Shown here: piece by piece, positions 15,640-23,686 of the stretch | How positions within the stretch are numbered: position 1 is the stretch's first letter | How the letters are laid out: every line of letters starts with the position of its first letter | NCBI GenBank assembly: GCA_017656305.1 | Contig: JACDOG010000021.1 | Coordinates: forward strand, 1 to 36,113 | DNA: 36,113 nt | Direction of reading: 5' to 3' | From: Thermoanaerobacteraceae bacterium | Lineage (GTDB): Bacteria > Bacillota > JADQBR01 | Notes under the pieces: model-generated | What the model saw: only the letters and a program-made list of their open reading frames with translations | Database searches by the model: none | Told to the model about the DNA's origin: nothing | Made by a program: the position numbers and the translations under genes

Positions 15640-16353
15640 ATGTGTAAGGTTACTTTTCATGGGCACGCGTGTTTTTGTATTTCCAGTGAGAAGCACCGGA
15701 TAATAATTGACCCCTGGCTCACCGGTAACCCGCAGGCGGATATAACGGTGGACGAGGTGAAAGATATTGACGCGGTGCTGGTAACACACGGTCACGGGGA
15801 CCATTTGGGCGATGCCGTGGAGATTGCCAAAAAGTGTGATGCCACCATTATCGCGCCCTTTGAACTGGCTACATACTGCGGTAACCAGGGTGCCAAGACT
15901 CATCCCATGCACATTGGCGGTGCCTATCAATTTGAATTTGGCCGGGTCAAGCTGACGCAAGCGATACACGGTTCCGGCCTGCCTAATGACGACGGCACCA
16001 TTACCTACCTCGGCAACCCCTGCGGTTTTTTGATAGAAATGGGAGACAGGAGTTTTTACCACACGGGAGACACGGGGCTGTTCGGCGATATGGCCATGAT
16101 CACCGATACGCTGCTGCACGGGCGCAAGATAGATGTGATGATGGTGCCCATCGGGGATAACTTTGTCATGGGACCGGAGGATGCCTTTATCGCCGTGCGC
16201 TGGGTCAACCCCAGGATTGCCATTCCTATGCACTACGATACCTTCCCGGTTATCAAGCAGGATGCCGCTGCCTTTAAAGAACGGGTAGAAAAGGAACTGC
16301 CCGTCAAGTGTCAAATTTTGCAGCCGGGAGATTCCTTGGAGATCAATGATTAA
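15640..16353 (+). CDS. UPF0173 metal-dependent hydrolase (metallo-beta-lactamase fold)
   Basis: The 237-residue cytoplasmic protein has the metal-binding motif VTHGHGDHLGDA (His-x-His-x-Asp-His, residues 49-60). Further candidate metal ligands are His in AIHGSG, the Asp in FYHTGDTGLFGDM and the His in IPMHYDTFPV. Length and motifs match UPF0173 (YtkL/RomA-like), whose substrates are unknown. GGGAGGG lies 9 bases before the ATG. The gene ends in its own terminator. Confidence 0.9.
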   Translation: MCKVTFHGHACFCISSEKHRIIIDPWLTGNPQADITVDEVKDIDAVLVTHGHGDHLGDAVEIAKKCDATIIAPFELATYCGNQGAKTHPMHIGGAYQFEFGRVKLTQAIHGSGLPNDDGTITYLGNPCGFLIEMGDRSFYHTGDTGLFGDMAMITDTLLHGRKIDVMMVPIGDNFVMGPEDAFIAVRWVNPRIAIPMHYDTFPVIKQDAAAFKERVEKELPVKCQILQPGDSLEIND

Positions 16354-16377
16354 TCAAGGAAATAGGTAATTGTACTG

Positions 16378-16408
16378 CCCCCTGTTCACGGGAACAGGGG
16401 GTTTTTAC
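16378..16408 (+). terminator. Terminator of the UPF0173 gene
   Basis: CCCCCTGTTC and GAACAGGGGG form a 10-bp perfect stem with loop ACGG, followed by TTTTT. Confidence 0.92.
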
Positions 16409-16465
16409 TTGTAATTTTCGGCAAGGTGGGGAACACTAGCAGTAGCAGCAGAAAGGGATGGTGTT

Positions 16466-16855
16466 ATGGAGCGGAGCATTCACTTTGGAAATTTTTTTGC
16501 CACACTGGCCGGGTTAATTGTCATTTTGCTGGGCGAGTTCAGCGGCATTTCGCGCCTGGAGGTAAACCTGACAGTAGGGAGGCTGCTGGTGGTTTTCCTG
16601 TTTGGGCAGGTGCTGGGTTATGCTCACTATTTCGTAATACGTTATTTTGACCGGCTGGTAGCCTGGGGACCGTGGACACTGGGAGTGATTTACGGCTTAA
16701 TTCTGTGGGTGTTGATGCTGCCCATTGCCAGTGCCAGCACGCTGATTGCTCCTGTTATGGCTAAGGGTATGCCCACCATTATCACCACTTTGGTAGCCTT
16801 TATTTCCTATGGCGTGGTGGTGGCAAATTACTCCATGTTTACCATTGATACTTAA
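16466..16855 (+). CDS. Small four-helix membrane protein, unknown function
   Basis: The 129-residue protein has about four hydrophobic segments (around residues 8-25, 38-58, 70-92 and 100-122), with very few charges between the last two. Segment three carries PIASASTLIAPVMAKGMP. I do not recognise a family. The ATG at 16466 follows GAAAGGGATGGTGTT. It has its own terminator and stands between the UPF0173 and HD-GYP genes, so it appears to be a single-gene unit. Confidence 0.65.
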   Translation: MERSIHFGNFFATLAGLIVILLGEFSGISRLEVNLTVGRLLVVFLFGQVLGYAHYFVIRYFDRLVAWGPWTLGVIYGLILWVLMLPIASASTLIAPVMAKGMPTIITTLVAFISYGVVVANYSMFTIDT

Positions 16856-16856
16856 A

Positions 16857-16884
16857 GGCCGGGAAGACCGGCTTTTTTTTTTTC
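16857..16884 (+). terminator. Terminator of the small membrane protein gene
   Basis: GCCGG and CCGGC with a 5-nt loop, followed by 11 T. Confidence 0.85.
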
Positions 16885-16987
16885 TGAGCTTTTATACCGA
16901 TTATAAAATTTTAGTGAATTTTTTTGCAGGAAAATGTTGAAAGTTATCGAAGTAAATGCAGCAAAGCACGATTGTGGAGGGTTTGCT

Positions 16988-18652
16988 GTGGGCACCAAAT
17001 ACCCTACGTACGTATGGCTAAAGATTTACCGGAGCCTGCTGTTATTGACAGTACTGCTGGTGGCGTTGTACATAGATGGGGCCAGTGAGTACTTGGTTTC
17101 TATCACAATAGTGTGCTTTCTGGCATATGTGCTGCTTGAGCAGTTGAAATCTTACGAAACTCGGTGCTGTTACAATTTTGAACAGTTTATCTCAATTACG
17201 GTGGATATTGTATTGATTTCGGCCATCATTAAAAATACCGGCGGTCACTGGAGTCCTTTTCGCTCGTTGTATGTCATCCAGTTTATACAGATGGGTTATT
17301 TTTACGGCTTCAAGGAGACCTTTCTGGCCGGTTTACTGTCGGCTGTTGGCTTTTACTTTGTGTTTTACTTTCAAAACCCGTCGCCGGTGGTTATCATCCA
17401 CGGAGCCATTAATTTTATAACAGCCCTGGTAGTCGGCTTCCTGGCCAGACAGCGCAGCCTGATCCTGTCCAAGGTGAAACTGCATAGCAGGGAGCACGAA
17501 AAGTTACAGGAAAAGAGTGTGGTGCTGGATTCCCTCACCGAGCTGGCTTCGGCCATGGCCGAATTTGAGGATATTCAGCAGATTGTCAACTTTTTGGACA
17601 GTTACGTCCGTAATATAACCTTTGCCGAGCGGGCAGTGTTTGTCTTACCGGGAGAAACCTCGCCGGTAATATACCTGAAAAATTTTAAAAAAGGTACGGA
17701 TTACCACGTACTGCAGGGAAAAGAGTATGCATGGGGTAGCTTGCGAGATGCGGAACTGTTATTATCCAACGTGCCGCAAAACATTTATGACACCGAGCAC
17801 AATCCTCAGTTTCGCCAGTGGTTGAAAAGGGTCTGGAGCATCCCGGAGCTATATTATTTTGCCCGCGATTTCAAGAGTGTCATGGCGTTGCCCATCCGGC
17901 ACGGCGAGGAAATTTTCGGCCACCTGCTGATTGCCAACTGCAACCATATCCGTGCTTTTGACGCCGAGCAGCTGGAGATGGCGAAAATCCTGACCAATGC
18001 TCTGGCGGTCTATTTGAAGAAAATTGACAGCGTGAACAAACTAAAGCAGAAATACGATGAAGTCGTCCGCATGGCAGCAAAAATGGTGGATTTGAAGGAT
18101 GCTTATACTCTCAACCATTCCCGGCGGGTGGCCATGTTTGCCAGGGATATCGGCGAGGCCATGGGCTTTGATGGGGAACGCCTGAAGAAGCTGGTTATTG
18201 CCGGACTGCTGCACGACGTGGGGAAGGTTGGTATTCCCGATGCCATGCTGAAGAAACCGGGTAAGCTGACCGACCAGGAATTTATGGAGATCAAGCGCCA
18301 CCCGGTTAAAGGTGCCGAGCTTTTGCGGACGGTGTCCGGCATGGAGGATGTGGCTGTTTGGGTCAGCCAGCACCACGAGCGCCTGGACGGCAAGGGATAC
18401 CCGGAAGGGCTGCAGGGAGACGAGATCTCGCTTGAGGGCAGGATTATTGCTGTGGCTGATGCCTTTGAGGCCATGACTTCCGACAGGGCTTACCGCAGCA
18501 AACTGCCTACCGCCGTAGCGCTGGGTGAACTGGAAAAGCATGCCGGAACCCAGTTTGATGCGGAAGTGGTCAGAGTGTTCAAAAAGATAATAGAGGAGCA
18601 GTATTCAGCGGAAGGACTGGCGCAGGCCGGTGCGGCACCGGATGTGGGATAA
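16988..18652 (+). CDS. Membrane sensor with GAF-like and HD-GYP domains (c-di-GMP phosphodiesterase)
   Basis: The protein has 554 residues from GTG 16988, which has TGGAGGG 6 bases upstream; the longer frame from 16934 lacks a good site. Several N-terminal membrane helices (about residues 10-170) form a sensor module. A GAF-like region follows (about 180-345, including VMALPIRHGEEIFGHLLIAN), then a complete HD-GYP domain: HSRRVAMFARDIG, LLHDVGKVGIP (near 408), HHERLDGKGYPEG (near 461) and RIIAVADAFEAMTSDRAYR. All signature residues for cyclic-di-GMP hydrolysis are present. The stimulus is unknown. Confidence 0.9.
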   Translation: MGTKYPTYVWLKIYRSLLLLTVLLVALYIDGASEYLVSITIVCFLAYVLLEQLKSYETRCCYNFEQFISITVDIVLISAIIKNTGGHWSPFRSLYVIQFIQMGYFYGFKETFLAGLLSAVGFYFVFYFQNPSPVVIIHGAINFITALVVGFLARQRSLILSKVKLHSREHEKLQEKSVVLDSLTELASAMAEFEDIQQIVNFLDSYVRNITFAERAVFVLPGETSPVIYLKNFKKGTDYHVLQGKEYAWGSLRDAELLLSNVPQNIYDTEHNPQFRQWLKRVWSIPELYYFARDFKSVMALPIRHGEEIFGHLLIANCNHIRAFDAEQLEMAKILTNALAVYLKKIDSVNKLKQKYDEVVRMAAKMVDLKDAYTLNHSRRVAMFARDIGEAMGFDGERLKKLVIAGLLHDVGKVGIPDAMLKKPGKLTDQEFMEIKRHPVKGAELLRTVSGMEDVAVWVSQHHERLDGKGYPEGLQGDEISLEGRIIAVADAFEAMTSDRAYRSKLPTAVALGELEKHAGTQFDAEVVRVFKKIIEEQYSAEGLAQAGAAPDVG

Positions 18653-18818
18653 GGCGCAAAAGGCCGACCTGATATTTTTTTGGGGAAAAAGGATGGTTTA
18701 TGGGGGTTAAGAAAAAATAATATCAGAAAATTTTGGTTGCCAGCAGGGATAATTGGCTGCAATCAAGAATAAAGTCTAACGAATCCAATTCAAAATTAAC
18801 TAAAGGAGGCGCATACAA

Positions 18819-18992
18819 ATGGCAGTAGTAGTTAACCGCGACGAATGTACCGGCTGCGGTACCTGTGAAGAAGTATGCCCGATGGAGGCCATTAAGGTGG
18901 AAGACGATTTTGCAGTAGTTAACGAGGCTGAGTGCACCGAATGTGAAAGCTGCGTGGACGAGTGCCCGACCGGCGCAATTTCCTTACCTTAG
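18819..18992 (+). CDS. 2[4Fe-4S] ferredoxin
   Basis: This small 57-residue clostridial-type ferredoxin has two cluster motifs, CTGCGTCEEVCP (residues 10-21) and CTECESCVDECP (residues 38-49). Each is a C-x2-C-x2-C-x3-CP set, enough for two [4Fe-4S] clusters. A strong AAAGGAGG ribosome site precedes ATG 18819. It is a soluble low-potential electron carrier, and its place beside the cytochrome and lipoprotein genes is probably incidental because transcription converges. It is too short for a 60-residue ORF cut-off. Confidence 0.95.
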   Translation: MAVVVNRDECTGCGTCEEVCPMEAIKVEDDFAVVNEAECTECESCVDECPTGAISLP

Positions 18993-19006
18993 TACAGTAG
19001 AATAGT

Positions 19007-19038
19007 AAAAAGGCAGCGTGGATTATGGCTGCCTTTTT
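19007..19038. terminator. Bidirectional terminator between ferredoxin and lipoprotein genes
   Basis: AAAAAGGCAGC and GCTGCCTTTTT pair perfectly around a 10-nt loop. T-runs in both directions serve both converging genes. Confidence 0.9.
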
Positions 19039-19054
19039 AAGTTGCCCGGTATAA

Positions 19055-19615
19055 CTACTTTTCAAAACTGTACCCGTCATTAATAAAGTTAACCCCCAGC
19101 AATTTCCACTGGTTGTTCTCGTTTATCAATAATGCTTCCAATTCAGCCGAACCGAAATAATAACGAGCCCTGGCGATATTTTCGTTGTTTGGGCTGATGC
19201 TGGCGCCGCTAAACCGAACCGGCCCGTCATATTTTTTTAATTCCCAGCCCAGATTTTCATTTTTTTGTGCAGTTTTTGCTAGAACCGCTTCCAGTGCGGC
19301 CCGGTCGTTTTCTTTCATTGCCCGGTAGTAAGTATGAATTAAAGTTTCAATTTTACTGCAAAAGGACTGATATTCTTTCCGTTTACTATAATCCTGCCAC
19401 TTTTGTTTAATTAAATTCACGAGGTTTGTTGCTTTCGCAGGGGTTTGGGATATTACCTTGGCCACGGTTTCCTGACCTATCTTTGCCACATTAGTGCCCA
19501 GGAAAGCAAGAGGTGTACCTTCAAAGACGCCGGCATAGCTGAAAAGAAGATAACAACCGGATAAAATGAATAACATCAGTGCAAAAAGAAGTATGTACTT
19601 GAACAGTTTTTTCAC
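19055..19615 (-). CDS. Putative lipoprotein of unknown function
   Basis: The 186-residue product begins with a signal sequence and a lipobox, KYILLFALMLFILSGC, with Cys at residue 21. It is probably lipid-anchored on the outer face of the membrane. The C-terminal half (SFCSKIETLIHTYYRAMKEN, then LEALLINENNQWKLLGVNFI) looks like the alpha+beta fold of SnoaL/NTF2-like or DUF4878-type proteins, but this is only a pattern judgement. The start is GTG 19615 with GGAGGTG upstream. It lies downstream of, and on the same strand as, the multihaem cytochrome, 65 bases away with a hairpin between. Confidence 0.7.
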   Translation of the reverse strand: MKKLFKYILLFALMLFILSGCYLLFSYAGVFEGTPLAFLGTNVAKIGQETVAKVISQTPAKATNLVNLIKQKWQDYSKRKEYQSFCSKIETLIHTYYRAMKENDRAALEAVLAKTAQKNENLGWELKKYDGPVRFSGASISPNNENIARARYYFGSAELEALLINENNQWKLLGVNFINDGYSFEK

Positions 19616-19642
19616 ACTTACACCTCCAGATAAGGAAAGGGG

Positions 19643-19677
19643 AATCCCGGCAGTATGGCACTACCGGGATTTTTTTA
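19643..19677 (-). terminator. Hairpin between cytochrome and lipoprotein genes
   Basis: AATCCCGG and CCGGGATT pair, with an inner AGT/ACT. The T7 run is on the plus-strand side; on the minus strand only TTCCCCTTT follows. Read-through from the cytochrome into the lipoprotein gene is therefore possible. Confidence 0.5.
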
Positions 19678-19680
19678 AAA

Positions 19681-22600
19681 TTACTTGTTGTTCAAGAATC
19701 TCAACTTAGCAGCTTCTTCTTTGCTGTAACCCAGTTTTTCGAAGTCGAGGATGCCATCGGAATTGCTGTGACAGTCGTAGCATCTTAATGCTTCATCAGC
19801 CGGACGGATGCGGTGACCAATTATGAAGTAATTTGTACTCCACTTGGTAGTCCATTCACCCGAGTAAGTGTTGGCGTCTCCTGCAGCTTCTATTGCCTTA
19901 TCAATACTACCGGTCTTAAACAGTGCGCCTAGTTTCAGTTTCAGTGGTTCACCGGATACTGCATCCACGATCATGTTTTCACGCATGGTTCTGAACGGGT
20001 AAATACGGCCGTTGTCACGGCTGGCATCGCCAATGGGTAAGTGGCTGGGATGCTTGTGGTCATTCATTGCGCCGTTGTAGTACCAAGCATATTCGGGACG
20101 GAACTTGCTGTCAAAGGAGAAGTTTTCAGCATAGGGACCGTAGAGCCCCGTAGCCTCGTTGTAAACTATTGTACCGAAGTCTTTAACCATCTGTCCGTAC
20201 TGATAAGGAGCGTGACAGGTACGGCAGTCCACCTTACCGGCCGGATTGCCGTCGCCGATAACGTTTTCATTATCGGATGCGTCAAAGTGTTCGTTGATTA
20301 TTGACTTGTCGTGCGGTCTATCCTGGTGACAGTCGGTACACTCAGGACCTACGTCCGGCATCATGTCTCTTGCCCAGGTGTCGTAAGTGTAGCCGGAAGC
20401 CATCTTATGCTTGTTGGTACCGCCAAAGTCATCTTCACTCTTATGACAGTCTACACAGAGTACGTCATTGGCTGCGTGAACATCATACTCAGCGGAGTAA
20501 ATCATACCGCGCTTTAATCCAAGTCCGCCGGCAGCAAAGTCGTGGCAGCGACGGCAGGCTTCGTTGGAAGGTACATCGGAGATACTGGCCAGTACTGCAT
20601 CACGAACGTCATGCTTGAGATATAAGTCTTTGCCGCCTACGTTCGGAGTGGGAGCGCCCGATAACGGCATGCGTTTTCCGGCCGGGATGACCTTGCTGGC
20701 GCTGGTTGTTCTTTCGGCCGGGTCTAACTGGGTTCTGACATCGTAGATGTCAGCGTGACAGAGGAGACATTCAATCTGCTTGACTTTAGCAGTTCCCACA
20801 TCAGCCAGAGTAGCGGAGTTATCCTGGTAACTATCCAGGTCGTTTCCTGCTACAGCTGTGTCGTCTGCATTTTTAGCAAGCACAGGTTGGTAACCGCCGC
20901 CGATGTGACAGCGGGCACATCCTCCAGGACTCTTCTGACCAGTGACAGGGCTTTCCAATACGCCGATCCAGTTGATACCCGCAACTGAATGAGGCGGTCC
21001 TCAGAACCGGTTGAGCATACCCAACCATTCGGTCCAACCGGCGGTGTTGTCGGTTTGCGTGGATTGAGTGTAATGTGCAGTGTTCAGTATTTCCTCATAC
21101 TCGTCATCATGACAACCAGTACAACCGTTGGCTTCTACATAGGCGACATCTATTCCGGAGTGCTTTCCTACGGTAGTTCTGGTCTTGCCCGAGTATTGAA
21201 TTGGCGCAGGAGTTTCATCGCCTGCAGCACCAAATGTATGGTCGTAGGACATGGAGTAATCCATCTTTTCCTTAGTTTCCGAGTGACAGCTGCTGCACAG
21301 GCTGACAAATGTTGTCTGCAGTTGTTCGCCTTCGCTGTTTTTGCCGTGACTGCTGTGGCAGTCGTTGCAGGTTGCTACGCCATAGACGTAGTGCGGACTC
21401 TGCTTATATTCTCCGTATTGTGCCATGGTTGAAGTGGTATAGTCTCCTGTATCGTTGTGACACTGGCCGCAGATTTCTGCCACTTCCGCGCCGGACAAAT
21501 TAGCCGGGTTGGTGATGTTGTTAGCAGAAGGCACCTTTACGTGACGGCTGCCTTCCAGGTGACATGCTTCACAGGTGACGTTGTCGTCTACATAACCGGG
21601 ATTAGCTGTTTTAAATGCATTAAACCGGTCAATGCCGTCTTGACTCCAGGACGTTGGATCAAAGTGCTTGGTTTGCTGCCAGCTGTCATGTTCTTCGTGA
21701 CACTCTAGACATTTGCCTTCGGTGAGACCTACATATTTGGCTCCGCCTTGATTAAACAGCTCGTCGCTGATACTGGCAAAGCCGTTGTAAAGTTTTTCTT
21801 CCTGGCCCGTAAGAGCCCAGTAGCCTTCGTTATCCTTGCCCTTATGGTGGCATGCCTCGCAGGTACCCATGTTGGGCATCCGCTTCAGGGCGGAGGAACC
21901 GGTAATCTCCTTGAATAAAGTGAAGTCCCAGCCTTCAAAGGCAGACCCTTCCAGGTTGGACAAGGAGTTATACCAGTACTCCTGGGAAGTGCCGTGGGCA
22001 ACGTGACAGGTCAAACAGGAGATACCTGTTGTACCTGCTCCCTGGCCAGTTTCAAAGTCCAAGCCGGGGATGTTTTCATCCCACTGAATGCCCACTTGGT
22101 GACGGTATGCTTCGGAGAATATACCTGTAAGTGTGTGTCCACTGCCGGCATACTGGTTATCTGCGCTGCCGCTCTTGGAAGAATAGAACGGTTCTTTTTC
22201 AAACAGCTCTGCAATCTGCGTGTTGTAATCGGTATGGCAGGCACCGCAGAACACGTTGATTCCTTTTACGTGAGTTACCTGTTCCTGATTGCCGTTAAGT
22301 CCCAGGTAGTTTGCAATGTCAAATTTAACTTTTAGTGACGGCACACCGTATACTTTAACGGAAACACCTTCTTGTTCCTTGATTACGGTATAGCCGTTTT
22401 GGTTTGAGTAATCGGGTTTATCTACCTTGGTACCGTTTACCCAAATCTCAAACTGCTCATTGTATGGATAACCGGTTAAGAAGTAATAATAATCTCCAGT
22501 CGGTTCCCCGTCAGGATACAGTGTGGGTACGGCATAACCTTCACCGGCTACATACACTGCATCCTTAACTACTTGTTCCATAACATTATTTGGGTTGGGA

Positions 22601-23226
22601 TTCAGAATACGGGCATTACCGCCCTGGCCGTGCGGGCTATGGCAACTTTCGCAGCCAAATTCCACACTCCAGTTAAGCGGATTGCCGTTGTCGTCAAACT
22701 TGGTGGCCTTTGTAGAACCACCGGGAGCTGCTGCAATTGTTACAGCGCCGGTCACATTGTGGTTGGACAGGAATGCTTCGTTTCCCGTACCGAACATACC
22801 GCCCGGCAGCGGGCTGCCGTCCGGATACTGACCTTCCTGAACGTTGTAGGTGGAAGAGACTGTACCGTCGTGACAGGCCATACAGGTGTCGTACACCGAG
22901 TACCACTGCAACAGGCTTTCGCCTACAGCGGTGTGTGTAGCGTGACATGAAGCACAAGCATCGGTATCTTTGGTGTAATTGGTGTGGATACGGTAGTTAT
23001 CCGGTCTTGCTTCGTTGGGTAAATAGATTTCAAAAGGATAGTTGGTAGTACCTTCAGGATTAAAGGACTTAGGTGTGGCTGAGTAGTAGCGCTCGTAAAC
23101 TGCTCCGGCAACTGGCTGATCATTGGCGTCCAAAGCAGTGAATTTCGCCTGTTCGGCAAAGGCAGCAGTGGCAAAGACGCAGGCCAGGAACAGGCAGAGC
23201 GCCAGCAAGATGCTTACCTTTCGCAA
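19681..23226 (-). CDS. Secreted 19-haem c-type cytochrome, OTR-like, with predicted selenocysteine
   Basis: One frame runs from TTG 23226 (AAGGAGGG 8 bases upstream) to TAA 19681-19683, interrupted only by TGA at 21001-21003. Read as Sec742, the product has 1181 residues. Residues 1-24 are a signal peptide ending AFA. CXXCH motifs begin at about 91, 115, 192, 327, 404, 456, 506, 552, 586, 620, 644, 702 (before Sec) and 770, 820, 891, 924, 963, 1001, 1149 (after). Hemes 12-19 match the spacing of octahaem tetrathionate reductase-type proteins (CTGCH, then CARCHIGGGY, ECLLCH, CHQDRPH, FRPEYAWYYNG, RIYPFRTMR, ALRCYDCHS). From memory, that family has N-x-F-C where this protein has NRF-Sec. No membrane anchor or sorting signal is seen. 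It may be a cell-surface terminal reductase; the substrate is unknown. The alternative is a nonsense mutation splitting the gene. Confidence 0.82.
20961..21003 (-). promoter_or_regulatory. SECIS-like hairpin following the cytochrome UGA
   Basis: On the minus strand, 13 nt after the UGA, CAGTTG (20987-20982), loop CGGGTAT (20981-20975) and CAACTG (20974-20969) form a 6-bp perfect stem. CGCC and GGCG add a lower stem across an internal loop. The loop begins 19 nt after UGA, comparable with E. coli fdhF (from memory), and resembles the loops at 6473, 9523 and 9943. Confidence 0.68.
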
Positions 23227-23271
23227 AACAGTTTCCCTCCTTAAACTTAGTGATAAAAACAGCGCGGCCAG

Positions 23272-23345
23272 TCAGTTGGCACCTCCTTTCCTGCCGGACT
23301 GCCATTTTTTTATGGATAAGTGGGGTGACCCACTTATGCCCTGTC
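23272..23345 (-). promoter_or_regulatory. Structured leader of the cytochrome gene, unassigned
   Basis: Read on the minus strand there is a 9-bp hairpin (ATAAGTGGG, loop, CCCACTTAT), then CCAT-A6-ATGG. Next is CAGTCCGGCA pairing with TGCCAACTG around a loop that contains AAGGAGG. The loop carries a ribosome-site sequence without a following gene. It could be a regulatory RNA. I could not match it to a riboswitch class by eye. Confidence 0.35.
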
Positions 23346-23380
23346 GAAGTTTACGGTTTTTTTTACAATCCTGTATTAAT

Positions 23381-23398
23381 TTGTAATATTTTTCACAA
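23381..23398 (-). promoter_or_regulatory. Crp/Fnr-type dyad upstream of the cytochrome gene
   Basis: The minus strand reads TTGTGAAAAATATTACAA, that is TGTGA-N6-TTACA, one base from the symmetric Crp consensus TGTGA-N6-TCACA. It lies about 155 bases before the start codon. A Crp/Fnr regulator is encoded at 29357. Confidence 0.5.
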
Positions 23399-23686
23399 GT
23401 GTTTTTTATAAAAATGGTGCTTAAAACCGGGGACCAGGTATAAGCACCCGAAAGGGAGGTAATAAAGTAAAACAAAGTTGAAGGGAGGAAGATGAAAAAG
23501 TTTTGAGATTTATTCACTTTTTTTCCATAAGGAGAGAAAAATCCTGCTGCATAAATTTGTTGGATTTCCTAATAGAGGTAACGAGGCAGTATGCGGAAAA
23601 GCCTGTAATATCAAGCATGGGCGGGTTGGAAAGAGCTGGAAATACAGAAGTTATTCTTTATAGCTATAAAAGAAAGGAATGGTGGC
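23399..23686. other. Gap between cytochrome leader and yedE-like gene
   Basis: An ORF of 65 codons (TTG 23503 to 23700, plus strand) exists, with AGGGAGGAAG upstream. It has no recognisable domain, unusual composition and overlaps the yedE-like 3' end. I do not support it as a gene. No terminator for the yedE-like gene is seen. Confidence 0.3.

Noticed and set aside
15439-16314. 291-codon minus-strand ORF opposite the UPF0173 hydrolase
   Set aside because: No recognisable motif; the plus strand carries the full metallo-hydrolase signature.
21001-21003. Reading the cytochrome TGA as a nonsense mutation giving two genes or a pseudogene
   Set aside because: Kept as the alternative but disfavoured: only one lesion in 1182 codons, it sits at a presumed conserved Cys position, a SECIS-like hairpin follows, and no ribosome site precedes TTG 20958.
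20001-21708. Several plus-strand ORFs under the cytochrome
   Set aside because: Valine- and cysteine-rich readings are the mirror of CXXCH-coding DNA; no ribosome sites or domains.
23272-23345. GEMM-I (c-di-GMP/cGAMP) riboswitch upstream of the cytochrome
   Set aside because: GACAGGGCA looked suggestive, but the required GGGACGCAAAGCC-type second half is absent.
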